A stretch of DNA of 59,834 nt from the NCBI GenBank assembly GCA_028689995.1, contig JAQVCB010000007.1:1-59834 (forward strand), read 5' to 3'. Shown here one piece after another: positions 25,432 through 35,158 of this stretch (position 1 is its first letter; each line of letters opens with the position of its first letter). Source of the DNA: Candidatus Gastranaerophilales bacterium (GTDB lineage Bacteria; Cyanobacteriota; Vampirovibrionia; Gastranaerophilales; UBA9579). The notes under the pieces were generated by a model, which worked only from the letters and a program-made list of their open reading frames with translations, ran no database searches and was not told the DNA's origin. The translations under genes were made by a program, and so were the position numbers.

Positions 25432-25593
25432 TTACTTAAACAAAACTGCATCTACAATGATTTTATTATTATGAATTTTCACAACAGACCATCTGATAGG
25501 GATTTCACCTGATTGTGTTAAAGCATTTTCAATAATATCAACAGTCAGTTTTTTAGGTTTATCCAGTTCAAATTGTCTATTGACGATTTTCAT
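25432..25593 (-). CDS. 53-residue hypothetical protein coupled to glmS
   Basis: ATG at 25593, stop at 25432. The start codon lies 3 bases after the glmS stop codon, so ribosomes ending glmS could restart here. The product begins MKIVNRQFELDKPKKLTVDI and continues as an alternating strand/helix pattern with IRWSVVKIHNNKIIVDAV. There is no signal peptide or membrane helix. I do not recognise it; the tight position after glmS is the main support. Confidence 0.55.
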   Translation of the reverse strand: MKIVNRQFELDKPKKLTVDIIENALTQSGEIPIRWSVVKIHNNKIIVDAVLFK

Positions 25594-25596
25594 AAC

Positions 25597-27441
25597 TTAT
25601 TCAACAGTGACTGACTTGGCAAGATTTCTTGGCTGATCTACATCTTTACCAAGGAATTCTGCAATATAGTATGCCAATAACTGAAGAGGAATAGTTGTAA
25701 GTATCGGAGAGAATATTTCATCAATATCAGGAATTTTAATGATGAAATCAAACACACTCTCTAAATGCTTATCATTGGATGATGTAAGAGCAATCATCTT
25801 TGCATCTCTTGCCTTAGCCTCTTCGCTATTTGAAAGAACCTTTTCATAGACTAACCCTGGCATTAAAATTGCAAGCACAGGAATTGTATCTTCAAGCATA
25901 GCTATAGGTCCATGCTTTAATTCTCCGGCTGGATAACCTGTTGCATTGATATAACTAATTTCTTTGAGTTTTAAAGCCCCTTCTAAAGCCGCAGGGAAGT
26001 TTATACCACGTGCTATAAAGATAAAATCCTTTGCATTGTGGAATTTCCTGGCGCATCGTTTTATTTCTGTCTTGTTACCAAGAATAATTTCTACTTGTTG
26101 AGGTAATTTAAAAAGTTGCTCCTTGAATTTTATAATATCTTTAGCTGGAAGAGCTTCTTTAATTTCTGCCAAATAAATAGCTAACAGATAAAAAGCTATT
26201 AATTGTGCCGTATAAGATTTTGTAGCAGCAACACTGACTTCAATACCTGCATTAATAGGTAACAAGCTGTCAGCTTCTCTTGCCATTGTTGAATCAACTC
26301 TATTTGTAATAACAAGGGCATGAGCTCCTTCGGCTTTTGCCTGCCTGATTGCCGTAATAGTATCTGCTGTTTCACCTGATTGAGATACTCCTATTACAAG
26401 AGAATTAGCACTTGAAATAGTCCTTTTGTAGATATATTCGCTTGATGCTTCTATATCCACAGGAATTCCAATGAATTCTTCTATCAGGTATTTGCCTGCC
26501 ATTGCCGCATGAAGCGAAGTGCCGCATGCTATTATTTGTATTCTATTAAGTTTTTTTAATGATTCTTTAGTAAGTTTTACTTCGTTTAATTGAAGAGGTA
26601 AATCAGAACTGATTAATCTTTCACTTAAAGTTTGTCTTATCACATCAGGCTGTTCATGAATTTCCTTAAGCATGAAATGTTTATAGCCCATTTTGCTGAG
26701 AGCTACAGGCTCCCATGGTACACATTCAATTTTCTTTTTAATGACATTGCCGTCAAAGTCATAGATTTTTACATCATCTGCTTTTATTTCGGCAATTTCA
26801 CTATCATCAAGGTAGATAACATTTTTTGTATATTCAAGTATTGCCGGAACATCGCTTCCAATATAGTTTTCGTTTTCACCGATGCCGACAATTAATGGAG
26901 CATTCTTTCTTGCCGCAATTAAAATATCAGGATTGTCTTTATATACGACTCCTATTGCATACGCTCCTTCAAGTTTTTTTAATGAATGTCTAACTGCGTC
27001 GAAAATATCAGGATGAGTTTTAAGGTTCTCTTCAATCAAGTGAGCAATTGTTTCTGTATCTGTCTGGGAGACAAAAACGTGCCCTTTTTTAGTTAATTCT
27101 TCTTTTAATTCTTTAAAATTTTCGATAATACCGTTATGGACTATAGCGATTTTTTTACAGCAGCTAACGTGGGGATGTGCATTAATTTCGGTAGGCGCAC
27201 CGTGTGTTGCCCATCTGATATGTCCTATTCCTATTTTATTAGCATTATCGCCGTTTCCATTGGTACCTAAAAGATCTTTAAGTTTTTGCAGTTTTCCCTG
27301 AGCTTTATATGTTTCTATCTCACCACCTTTATAAACTGCAACTCCTGCTGAATCATAACCTCTATATTCTAATTTACTTAATCCATTTATTAATATTGGT
27401 ATTACTGATTTGGATCCAATATAACCAACTATTCCACACAC
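25597..27441 (-). CDS. glmS: glutamine-fructose-6-phosphate aminotransferase GlmS
   Basis: Makes glucosamine-6-phosphate, the first committed step to UDP-GlcNAc for peptidoglycan and LPS. About 614 residues. The glutaminase domain begins CGIVGYIGS, with the catalytic Cys as residue 2, then GYDSAGVAV and HTRWATHG-like IGHIRWATHG. Two SIS domains follow (about 290-420 and 460-600; IACGTSLHA, GVSQSGETADT, ARGINFPAALEGALKLKE), ending DQPRNLAKSVTVE. The frame is open to 27468, but the enzyme needs Cys directly after the initiator, and a GTG at 27441 with AGAGG 8 bases upstream provides it. A small gene follows at once. Confidence 0.95.
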   Translation of the reverse strand: MCGIVGYIGSKSVIPILINGLSKLEYRGYDSAGVAVYKGGEIETYKAQGKLQKLKDLLGTNGNGDNANKIGIGHIRWATHGAPTEINAHPHVSCCKKIAIVHNGIIENFKELKEELTKKGHVFVSQTDTETIAHLIEENLKTHPDIFDAVRHSLKKLEGAYAIGVVYKDNPDILIAARKNAPLIVGIGENENYIGSDVPAILEYTKNVIYLDDSEIAEIKADDVKIYDFDGNVIKKKIECVPWEPVALSKMGYKHFMLKEIHEQPDVIRQTLSERLISSDLPLQLNEVKLTKESLKKLNRIQIIACGTSLHAAMAGKYLIEEFIGIPVDIEASSEYIYKRTISSANSLVIGVSQSGETADTITAIRQAKAEGAHALVITNRVDSTMAREADSLLPINAGIEVSVAATKSYTAQLIAFYLLAIYLAEIKEALPAKDIIKFKEQLFKLPQQVEIILGNKTEIKRCARKFHNAKDFIFIARGINFPAALEGALKLKEISYINATGYPAGELKHGPIAMLEDTIPVLAILMPGLVYEKVLSNSEEAKARDAKMIALTSSNDKHLESVFDFIIKIPDIDEIFSPILTTIPLQLLAYYIAEFLGKDVDQPRNLAKSVTVE

Positions 27442-27481
27442 ATTAATAACCTCTTTGTCTGTTAACAAGTATAATTTTGTA

Positions 27482-27487
27482 ATTATA
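27482..27487 (-). promoter_or_regulatory. -10 box of glmS
   Basis: A perfect TATAAT on the minus strand, 41 bases before the GTG start of glmS. Transcription from it would begin near 27475, almost at the alternative TTG start (27468), which supports the downstream GTG. No good -35 box is seen. Confidence 0.4.
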
Positions 27488-27566
27488 ACAAAACAAATAA
27501 TTTTGATACTATGTTTTAGTAGTAATAGTTAAGTTTTACAAATTAAGAAAATATTAAAGAGGTTAC

Positions 27567-27602
27567 GGAAAATTCAATTTTTATGAAAAATTAAGATTTT
27601 CC
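27567..27602. terminator. hairpin between glmS and the nuclease gene
   Basis: GGAAAATTCAATTTTT pairs with AAAAATTAAGATTTTCC around a 3-base loop (one bulge/mismatch). It lies 27 bases beyond the stop of the nuclease gene, which is transcribed toward it. A T-tract is not present after the stem on the minus strand, so the terminator role is tentative. Confidence 0.4.
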
Positions 27603-27628
27603 CACATCTTTAAATAAGCTTATAAAAG

Positions 27629-28318
27629 CTAATCATTATCTTTCATGCATAAATATTTGTACTGACAATCACGAAGTATTTTTTCGCAATTTTCAGACTT
27701 AATAAAATTTGTTGCAGATTCGATTTCGTTGATTTTATTAGCCAAAATATCTTCATATTGTGTAATTTTATTCTGTAAAAAATCTATTGAAAATGTATCA
27801 ATTTGATTAGAAACTTTAATATACTGAAACATAAGATTTTCAGGTTTTATATCGAGCTTTAAATCCTTATGACACTTATAAAAAGCATAAAGGTAAATAA
27901 TATGCTGGAAAGTTTCTTCAGGATTTTTGGGAATAATGCCGGTTTTCCAGTCTGCAATAATATATTTGCCGGATTCTTTATCGTGAAATATTGCATCAAT
28001 TCTTCCATTAAGCCAGTAATTTGTCTTGCCGATTCTGCAATTAAAGCCCCATTCTGTTGCAATGACTTTATTTTTAAGCAATTCATAATCTTTAATATTA
28101 TTCCAGACTTCCTGAACATCCTGATCTGCATTATTGACAAGATTGTCAACATCAAAACCCCTCAAATAATAATCCATAAGCCTGTGAATAGAAACTCCGA
28201 GCTTATAGTCGTCTGAAAGTTCAGGCCAGTTTAGTTCCCTAATATATTTATAAAAATAGCGTCGGGGGCAGTTTTTCCAGGTATTAAATTTATCGTGGTT
28301 AAAAGTATGTTTATCCAT
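27629..28318 (-). CDS. PD-(D/E)XK nuclease, AddB/Cas4-like with four cysteines
   Basis: A 229-residue RecB-family nuclease. The catalytic core is GRIDAIFHD (Asp) and YIIADWKTG (the D-x-K of motif III); HRLMDYYLRG carries the upstream His. One Cys lies in NTWKNCPRRYFYKY near the N-terminus, and three more lie in the C-terminal cluster C-x6-C-x5-C (CEKILRDCQYKYLC). This is the arrangement that holds a 4Fe-4S cluster in AddB and Cas4. Its start overlaps the stop of the large helicase gene by 8 bases, so the two are translated together and probably form one DNA-repair complex. No CRISPR array is nearby, so a Cas4 role is not supported. Confidence 0.8.
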   Translation of the reverse strand: MDKHTFNHDKFNTWKNCPRRYFYKYIRELNWPELSDDYKLGVSIHRLMDYYLRGFDVDNLVNNADQDVQEVWNNIKDYELLKNKVIATEWGFNCRIGKTNYWLNGRIDAIFHDKESGKYIIADWKTGIIPKNPEETFQHIIYLYAFYKCHKDLKLDIKPENLMFQYIKVSNQIDTFSIDFLQNKITQYEDILANKINEIESATNFIKSENCEKILRDCQYKYLCMKDND

Positions 28319-31300
28319 TCTTTATCACCTGCAATTCAGGTTGTTTAAATGAAATAAAATACTCCAAAACTTTGGATGGTATATTAACAGTAGATTTACC
28401 CCATCTGGTAACCAATTTATTTGTTGAACTCATATACAGTTTCTTTTTAGCTCTGGTAATTCCTACATAAATTACCCGCATGTTTTCTTCGACCTGATCA
28501 AGCTGAATTCTTGGAGCAGTTTTTTCTTTTTTATTTTCAACAATTTCATTTAATTTCTCAAGTAGAATATTTTCCGGCTTTATCTGGATATTATCAGGAG
28601 TAATCGTGTAGTTATACATACTTTCGTGCATTTCAGGAACAAACACAGCATCAAATTCGTTTCCCTTTGATTTATGTATGGTCATTAACTGAACATAACC
28701 GGCGAGAGCTGAATTATCTTCATCCATTTCTGTAAAAAATCTCACACCGCTAACTCTTTTAAGGTCTCTCAGTTTTTTAAAATGATTTATTATATCAGGT
28801 AAATTAATTGTTTTTGCCGCTTCACTGTAGTCATTAAAACTTTTTTTAAATTTTTTAATCAGGGCAGCCATCAAATAAACATTGGATTTATCAGTAATAT
28901 CTTTAAAATAATAATTTCCAATCTTTATAACCAGTTCTTCAGGTGATAAATAAGAATATTCAAGCCAGTAATAAATATCTGCCCAGAAATTAACAAGATT
29001 TTCTGTCATAAGTTCAGAAAGTTCAAAGCTTATAAAAGGTGATTTTATCTTATTTTTAATAAAATCAATGGATTCAAAGTTCTTACGATAGAATTTAAGC
29101 TGAATAAATTCTTCATAAAGTTCTACTATATTCTTGTTATCCCAAGGGTTTTCCAGTACCTGAAGGAAACTGAGTATAAATCTAAAGACTTTTTTTTGTT
29201 TTATTGAATCTGTATAACAAATAACAGGTATGCCATGGCTTTCCAAAAATCTTGCCCAATCAACCACAGCATCATTTTTCTTTAATAAAATTCCAAACGT
29301 AAAATCTGTATTTTCTTCTCTGAGTTTCTTAATTTCATTTAGTACCCTAATTTTCTCTTCATCAGGAGAATCAAATATATTAAAGCTGACAGAGTCTATT
29401 ACTTCAGGATTTTTACCATCCACCGGCTCCATATATATTTCAAGGAAGCATTGTTTCAAGTCATCCTGAGTATATGACCACTTCACAAGATGATTGGCAA
29501 GTTCATAGATTTCTCTGGAGCATCTTTGAGAGCTGACCATGTTTATATTCTGGTTATTTGCAATAAAGTCCCTGAACCCCTGCACATCAGCATTAGTAAA
29601 TGTATTCATAATAGCCTGATTAGGGTCGCCGCATCTGACCAGATTTCCATGATAATTACTGATAATAGTGATAAGTTCCTGCTGAATTTTTGATGAGTCC
29701 TGTGCCTCGTCTTCAATTACATATCTGTACTGAGTCTGGTATACACGTCTTATTTCGGGATAATTTTTCAGTAATTTTACAGACATAACAAGCAGGTCAT
29801 CAAAATCAACCATATTCTTTTCTCTAAGAGTCCTTGAATATTCTGTGTATATAGGCAAGAATTCTTCAAGCTGCTGATTACTGTGACTTTTTAAATATTT
29901 TTTTATTGCACTGTAGTGAAGTTCCCCCAATTTTGCTTTTGAAATAGCTCTTGTATTCAGCTCAATCCAGTTATATTCATTTTCTCCATCAGGCAAATAT
30001 TTTAAGCAGATTTCGTTAATAATTCTAATTTTTGCTGTATCATCGCAAATTTCAAGGTTCTGATCAAAACCAAGTTTTACAAAATTGTTATCATCCTGAA
30101 TTATCCTGTATGCAAGCCCATGTATAGTGCTTATATATGGCATTTCATTTAATTTAGGGCAGTTGCGTTTAATTCTGTCTATAAAATTCCTCGCAGCCGA
30201 TTCCATATAAGTAATAACCATTATTTCGGAAGGCTTAACTCCACGATTTATAAGTTCAATTATTAACTCACGCATAATTGTTGTCTTGCCGGCACCGGGT
30301 ACAGCCGGCACAGCAAGTCTTCCTCCGGTATATTTTAAAATTGGTTCCTGATCTGTTCTTGGTGTTATTCTGTTGAAATTATTTTCTTCTTTATCTCTGT
30401 TCTGATCAAGATAACGAGTGAGAATACCGGTATTTTCATTTCCGACATTATCTATCTGCGAAGAATAAGCAAATATAGCTTCATTAGCACATATAACAAG
30501 TTTTCTAAACACATGTGCAGTTTTATTTAAAGTTAATTTTCTATGTATTTCAGGGGAATATTCTTCGTCTTTCCAGTTTTTTTGAAACACCCATGAATTA
30601 TAAAGTGGCCCTGTGTCATCTTTTGTCCACCCTGAACCTGAGACATCCAGCCATATTTGGTATTTTGATTCAAGTTCAAAGTCAATAACTTTTTGTGGAG
30701 TTGCAATCAGGATACTGCCTTCTTTTATATCCGGCATGAGAGGAGGATTGTCTGAAACAACAGTATTCTTAATTTGTATAACCCAGTCTTTTTCTGGTAT
30801 TTTAGGTTTTTCAGAATCTTCCAGCTTGTTTATAACTTCATAAAAACTTTTTAGCGACTTTAACATAATATTAAAGTCTTCAATATCTGATTCAATAGTT
30901 AATTCAGGGGCAAGAATTCTGGTAAATATTACCGAGAGCTGTTGTTGCAAGTCACATTTTTCATCATTCAAGTATTTAATAGTTTCTATAATATTATGGT
31001 ATCTAATATTCAGGTCTACTGATAATAATTTGATATTTTCATCAAGTTTTTTATGCTTTTTATAGCTTTGAATTATATCGTTGCAGGCAATCACAGGGAA
31101 ATTCAAAAGTCCGGTTAATAGAAGCCTGATTTCAAATTCAGACGGTTTAAATTTCCATTTTTCGTTTATCAACTGGGCAATTATTAAACTTCCATAGACA
31201 TAAGGGTTATCTATAATTTTTTTTGAACCTGAAAGAAACTGGTGCTTAAGTTTATGAATCTTAAAAAATTCCGATAGTGAATACCTGAAATTTTCGTCAA

Positions 31301-32339
31301 TAGAAGGAGTCACAATAATGATATCTTCGGGTGAAATTTTGGTTTTATAAATTAAATCACGGATCTTCTTAAAAACATTATCCAGCATTTCAATTCTTTT
31401 TATTGAGCTTTCGAGTTTTATAAAATTTAATTGTGCATTCAGATTATCTTTTACAGCGTTAAACAGTTCTATTGCATCGGGATAAGTCGATTTTTTACAT
31501 TCCAGATTTATAGTTTCAGATTCTTTTATTTGTTTGATTTCATTCCAGCCTTCAGGATAGGCACATAAATATCCCCTTCTTGTTCCTCCATTAGGGTCAG
31601 AAGCAAGATAAAAATCTTTAACCTTTGTCATCAGGTACTTAATAAAATACTGCGCTGAATAGGAAAGTTCATCAATATCATCGGCAAAAAAATAATTTAT
31701 TCCGTTAAAGTCATTAATCAACTTATTTTGTATCAGATAATGAAAGAATTCTGTTTGTTTTAAATAATCGATGCTTCGGAGCGTTCCAGTTTTTTCTTTT
31801 AATTTTTCCAGAGTTTTCTTTGATTCTTTTGCAAAATTTTCTTTCAAAAATTCTGATTTTGTCAGTATTTCTGAATCATCGAGATTGTTTTCGGTAAAAA
31901 GCCTGTAGCGTCTTAAAAGTTGATGTATAAGATTTAAATCTGAATAATAATCCTTAAATCCGATTTCTTCCTTATTTTCTTCATTAATGCTTTTAATGCA
32001 GCTTTTTAGTAGGTATTCAGTAGTTTCAAGTCCGCATAGATTGGGTATAATTACTGAATTTTCAGGATCTTTGAGTATCTTTTCTTCAATAATCGGCCAA
32101 TTATTCAGTATGGAATTATAAACAATGCCATTAAAAGTAAATATCGGAATATTTCCGATTTGATTAAGTGAAGAATCTGTTAATTTGTTCTTTATTATTT
32201 CAGATAGAATTCTTTTTTTGTAACTGTTGGCACAAATAATAATTATCTCTTGTGAAGAAATTCCTGATTTGATAAGCTCAATGAACTTATCAGCAAGGAT
32301 TGACGTTTTTCCTGATTTTAAAGGTCCTTCAATATACAT
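28311..32339 (-). CDS. fused two-module UvrD/AddA-like helicase
   Basis: A 1342-residue protein with two SF1-type modules. The N-terminal module (about 1-640) has a Walker A (GPLKSGKTS, residues 5-13), a weak motif II (FADDID) and a motif-III-like SDPNGGTRR, resembling the AddB subunit. The C-terminal module (about 660-1340) is a complete UvrD/AddA-like helicase: VPGAGKTT (near 683), VITYMESAARNF, VIEDEAQDSS (near 878), CGDPNQAIM, LMTIHKSKGNEFDAVFVP and VIYVGITRAKKKLYMS. The nuclease is a separate gene that overlaps the stop by 8 bases. Probably a double-strand-break resection machine equivalent to AddAB/RecBCD. Confidence 0.82.
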   Translation of the reverse strand: MYIEGPLKSGKTSILADKFIELIKSGISSQEIIIICANSYKKRILSEIIKNKLTDSSLNQIGNIPIFTFNGIVYNSILNNWPIIEEKILKDPENSVIIPNLCGLETTEYLLKSCIKSINEENKEEIGFKDYYSDLNLIHQLLRRYRLFTENNLDDSEILTKSEFLKENFAKESKKTLEKLKEKTGTLRSIDYLKQTEFFHYLIQNKLINDFNGINYFFADDIDELSYSAQYFIKYLMTKVKDFYLASDPNGGTRRGYLCAYPEGWNEIKQIKESETINLECKKSTYPDAIELFNAVKDNLNAQLNFIKLESSIKRIEMLDNVFKKIRDLIYKTKISPEDIIIVTPSIDENFRYSLSEFFKIHKLKHQFLSGSKKIIDNPYVYGSLIIAQLINEKWKFKPSEFEIRLLLTGLLNFPVIACNDIIQSYKKHKKLDENIKLLSVDLNIRYHNIIETIKYLNDEKCDLQQQLSVIFTRILAPELTIESDIEDFNIMLKSLKSFYEVINKLEDSEKPKIPEKDWVIQIKNTVVSDNPPLMPDIKEGSILIATPQKVIDFELESKYQIWLDVSGSGWTKDDTGPLYNSWVFQKNWKDEEYSPEIHRKLTLNKTAHVFRKLVICANEAIFAYSSQIDNVGNENTGILTRYLDQNRDKEENNFNRITPRTDQEPILKYTGGRLAVPAVPGAGKTTIMRELIIELINRGVKPSEIMVITYMESAARNFIDRIKRNCPKLNEMPYISTIHGLAYRIIQDDNNFVKLGFDQNLEICDDTAKIRIINEICLKYLPDGENEYNWIELNTRAISKAKLGELHYSAIKKYLKSHSNQQLEEFLPIYTEYSRTLREKNMVDFDDLLVMSVKLLKNYPEIRRVYQTQYRYVIEDEAQDSSKIQQELITIISNYHGNLVRCGDPNQAIMNTFTNADVQGFRDFIANNQNINMVSSQRCSREIYELANHLVKWSYTQDDLKQCFLEIYMEPVDGKNPEVIDSVSFNIFDSPDEEKIRVLNEIKKLREENTDFTFGILLKKNDAVVDWARFLESHGIPVICYTDSIKQKKVFRFILSFLQVLENPWDNKNIVELYEEFIQLKFYRKNFESIDFIKNKIKSPFISFELSELMTENLVNFWADIYYWLEYSYLSPEELVIKIGNYYFKDITDKSNVYLMAALIKKFKKSFNDYSEAAKTINLPDIINHFKKLRDLKRVSGVRFFTEMDEDNSALAGYVQLMTIHKSKGNEFDAVFVPEMHESMYNYTITPDNIQIKPENILLEKLNEIVENKKEKTAPRIQLDQVEENMRVIYVGITRAKKKLYMSSTNKLVTRWGKSTVNIPSKVLEYFISFKQPELQVIKNG

Positions 32340-32773
32340 AGAATGCCGTATTTCAGAATTTAATATTAATGTTCATATTTTATGCGAAACATGAAAGCAT
32401 ATTTATTTTATTAAGAAACGTTAAGTAAAATACCCATAATTAAAACTTATCTTAATGTTTCGTTACAATAGAATTGACGAACACATGAACATCTGATAAT
32501 ATAAAGTATATACAAAGTATATATTCATCAAAATCTATCCTGCTTAAGGTTTTAAAAATTTCATACCTTATAATTTATTGCTGTTGCATATATTTTAGCT
32601 ATACAGTGTTAATTATTATTGCATTTAAATAACACTGGCAGTATTTTATGTGCGATAAATAGTAGCTGTGTCATATTGTGATATTGACATCAATCTTGTG
32701 CTGCAATTTCTTTGGTAATTTAAGTAGATGGTCAGGGATAACGATGGGATAAGTAAGGTTTTAAGGAGTTTTT
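32340..32773. other. intergenic region before the sigma-factor gene
   Basis: These 434 AT-rich bases carry no credible gene. Features seen are an inverted repeat CAGTGTTA/TAACACTG with an 18-base spacer (32604-32637) and a short direct repeat AAAGTATATA near 32502 and 32513. It must contain the divergent promoters for the helicase operon and the sigma factor, but I cannot place their boxes with confidence. Confidence 0.5.
32604..32637. promoter_or_regulatory. inverted repeat, possible operator
   Basis: CAGTGTTA at 32604-32611 and TAACACTG at 32630-32637 are perfect 8-bp inverse complements, 18 bases apart, about 135 bases before the sigma-factor start. Confidence 0.3.
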
Positions 32774-33697
32774 ATGATGGAATTATTAGATGAAAAAGGT
32801 CAAGAAGTAAAACCACAGGAAAAAAAAGAAGAAAGAGAGACAGTTAAGGCAGATTGCTCCAATTTTTTTGATGAAGCAGCTAAAGCTTATTTAAAAAGAA
32901 TATTTTACTTTAAACTTCTCACATCTCAGGAAGAAATTGAGCTGGGAAAAAAAATTTCCAAGGGTGATATTGCAGCTAAAAAACTGCTTGTACAGTCTAA
33001 TCTCAGGTTAGTTGTTAATATTGCAAAAAAGTTCTGTTATCATAATCTTTCTTTTCTTGATTTGATTCAGGAAGGAAACCTTGGACTTATGATAGCCGCT
33101 GAAAAATATAATTATAAGCTTGGCTTTAAATTTAGCACATATGCAACCTGGTGGATAAAACAAGCTCTGAACAAAGCTGTATCAGAACAATCTTACTGTA
33201 TGAAAGTACCTGTATATGTTCAGGAAACTATTTCAAAGTTTTCGAAAATCAAGACAGAAATGGAGAAAGCTTATAACTGTAAAGTTTCTGTTGAAGATGT
33301 TGCAATGAAACACAATTTATCCGCCTCAAAAATTAATAATTACTTAAATGCATTCAATAAATCAATATCAATTGATTCTACTTATCAACTGGGAGATGGC
33401 AGTGAAGTTAGTTTTTCGGATTTTCTTATTGATAATAAATATAAAGCTGAGAAACTAACTGAATATAATGACTTAAATAAAGATATAAACTATGTACTAA
33501 GATTTTTAAAAAGAAGAGAAGAGGAAGTTATCAGAATGAGATTTGGGCTAGGGAACATTCGAACAAAAACACTTGATGAAATAGGCAAAATGTATGGAGT
33601 CACAAAGGAATGCATCAGACAGACTGAACTAAGAGCAATAAGGAAATTACAAAATATTTGTATGAAGGATGGCATGCTCGAATATTACCTGAATTAA
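32774..33697 (+). CDS. RNA polymerase sigma-70 family factor (group 2-like)
   Basis: A 307-residue sigma factor. Region 1.2 (about 35-65; [16 protein letters not shown]), region 2 ([47 protein letters not shown]), region 3 (about 165-225) and region 4 ([35 protein letters not shown]) are all present. There is no region 1.1. Region 2.4 and the region 4 helix-turn-helix are close to RpoD-like primary types, as in the group 2 sigma factors common in Cyanobacteria; it is not the flagellar FliA type. AAGGAG precedes the ATG pair at 32774/32777. A terminator follows the gene. Confidence 0.88.
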   Translation: MMELLDEKGQEVKPQEKKEERETVKADCSNFFDEAAKAYLKRIFYFKLLTSQEEIELGKKISKGDIAAKKLLVQSNLRLVVNIAKKFCYHNLSFLDLIQEGNLGLMIAAEKYNYKLGFKFSTYATWWIKQALNKAVSEQSYCMKVPVYVQETISKFSKIKTEMEKAYNCKVSVEDVAMKHNLSASKINNYLNAFNKSISIDSTYQLGDGSEVSFSDFLIDNKYKAEKLTEYNDLNKDINYVLRFLKRREEEVIRMRFGLGNIRTKTLDEIGKMYGVTKECIRQTELRAIRKLQNICMKDGMLEYYLN

Positions 33698-33730
33698 ATT
33701 AAACAGGATGAAGTTTTATTTGATTGCTCC

Positions 33731-33757
33731 AAACTACCCATAAGGGTAGTTTTTTAT
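33731..33757 (+). terminator. intrinsic terminator after the sigma gene
   Basis: A perfect 9-bp stem AAACTACCC/GGGTAGTTT (33731-33739 and 33744-33752), 4-base loop ATAA, followed by TTTATT. A textbook intrinsic terminator, 34 bases after the stop codon. Confidence 0.85.
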
Positions 33758-33806
33758 TGAACATATATATTTATAAGATAATTTTAGTATTTATAATTTA
33801 TTTTGA

Positions 33807-33812
33807 TATAAT
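33807..33812 (+). promoter_or_regulatory. -10 box of rpsA
   Basis: A perfect TATAAT 42 bases before the rpsA start codon and downstream of the preceding terminator. The -35 region is AT-rich without a clear match. Confidence 0.4.
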
Positions 33813-33853
33813 ATTATGTTGAAACGGTATGTTTTTTTGGAGGTTTAATTTTA

Positions 33854-35131
33854 ATGTCAGCAGAAAAAGCTCTTAAAACTAGAGCAAATAGTAACAATGA
33901 ACAAAGTGAATTTGAAAAGTTGTTAAAAATGTATGACTACAACTTTAACAAAGGGGATCTTGTTAAAGGAAAAGCTGTTGCATATTTACCAAATGGTGTA
34001 CTTATTGATATCGGAGCTAAAACCGCTGCTTACGTACCTCTAAAAGAATTGTCAATTGATTACACTAAATCGCCGGAAGATGTTATTCAAATTGGAGAAG
34101 AGCGAGAATTTTTAATTGTAAAAGAAGAAGATGAAGACGGTCAACTTACTTTGTCGTTGAAAAAAGTTGCCGCAGCATATAGCTGGCAAAAACTGGAAGA
34201 TCTTAAACAAGAAGATGCTATCGTTGACTGTGATGTATTATCAGTTGTCAAAGGGGGTATTCTTGTTGATGTTCTTGGGCTCAGGGGATTTGTCCCATCC
34301 AGCCACATAAGGGCTAAAGATATTGAAAGCCTTGTGGGTCAGAGACTTTCATTAAAAATACTTTCTATTGATGCTCAACAGAATAACCTGATCATGTCAC
34401 ACAGAAAAGTTGTATCAGATCAACAGGCAGTTCAGAGAAAAGACATTTTTGAAAGACTTGATATTGGTAAAGTTGTTGAAGGTGAAGTCGTAAGACTTGC
34501 AGATTTTGGCGCGTTCATAGATATAGGCGGTATAGACGGATTACTTCCGCTTTCACAAATGTCATGGCGTTGGGTCGATCATCCAGCAGATATTCTTACT
34601 GTTGGTGAAAAAATCAAAGTTGAAGTTATCGGGATTGATCACGATAAACAAAGAGTCAGTCTTAGTTTAAAGAGCCTTCAGCCTGATCCTTGGGCAGAAG
34701 CTGCAAAAATAATAAAAGTTAACGAAAAGATTTCAGGAACAGTTACAAGAATAAAACATTTTGGAGCATTTATAGAAGTTTTTCATGGCGTCGAAGCATT
34801 GCTTCCTTACAAAGAAGTGGTAGAATATCAAAACCAAACAGGAGCTCCGCTTGAAGCAGGTAAATCAATTGAAACTACAGTTGTCAGATTCAATCCTGAA
34901 GATCACAGAATTAGTCTCAGTGTGACAGGCAAAATCACTGAAGATGACATTGAAGAAGCAGAAAAAGCGATGAAATTGATTGAGCCAGAGAAATCAAAGA
35001 CTAAAAAGCCAGTGCCTAAAGAAGATAAACCTAAAAAAGAACTATATCAATCAGATGAAGAAACTCAGGAACCTCAAACAACAGAAAATCCTGAAGTTAC
35101 ACATATTTCTCCACCTTGCAATGAAGGTTAA
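33854..35131 (+). CDS. rpsA: 30S ribosomal protein S1
   Basis: A 425-residue protein with four S1 RNA-binding domains (about 35-105, 120-185, 205-275 and 290-360), each of the form KGxVxxxxxxGAFVDIG. The third is the most typical (VVEGEVVRLADFGAFIDIG). The tail from 365 is acidic and Lys/Pro-rich (KTKKPVPKEDKPKKE). S1 helps the 30S subunit bind mRNA. Four domains instead of the six of E. coli fits many non-proteobacterial lineages. TTTTTTGGAGGTTTAATTTTA gives a strong ribosome site. Convergent with birA, 27 bases apart. Confidence 0.93.
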   Translation: MSAEKALKTRANSNNEQSEFEKLLKMYDYNFNKGDLVKGKAVAYLPNGVLIDIGAKTAAYVPLKELSIDYTKSPEDVIQIGEEREFLIVKEEDEDGQLTLSLKKVAAAYSWQKLEDLKQEDAIVDCDVLSVVKGGILVDVLGLRGFVPSSHIRAKDIESLVGQRLSLKILSIDAQQNNLIMSHRKVVSDQQAVQRKDIFERLDIGKVVEGEVVRLADFGAFIDIGGIDGLLPLSQMSWRWVDHPADILTVGEKIKVEVIGIDHDKQRVSLSLKSLQPDPWAEAAKIIKVNEKISGTVTRIKHFGAFIEVFHGVEALLPYKEVVEYQNQTGAPLEAGKSIETTVVRFNPEDHRISLSVTGKITEDDIEEAEKAMKLIEPEKSKTKKPVPKEDKPKKELYQSDEETQEPQTTENPEVTHISPPCNEG

Positions 35132-35158
35132 TATTTTAATTTAACTGTAATCTGGAGA

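Noticed and set aside
27629-28318. Nuclease as a CRISPR Cas4
   Set aside because: No array or cas1/cas2 is present and the gene overlaps a helicase gene, which fits the AddAB-type repair context.
32774-33697. Sigma factor as the flagellar FliA
   Set aside because: Regions 1.2, 2 and 4 are of the RpoD-like type with full core motifs. FliA proteins lack region 1.2 and are shorter; so the sigma-28 promoter must be served by a gene elsewhere.
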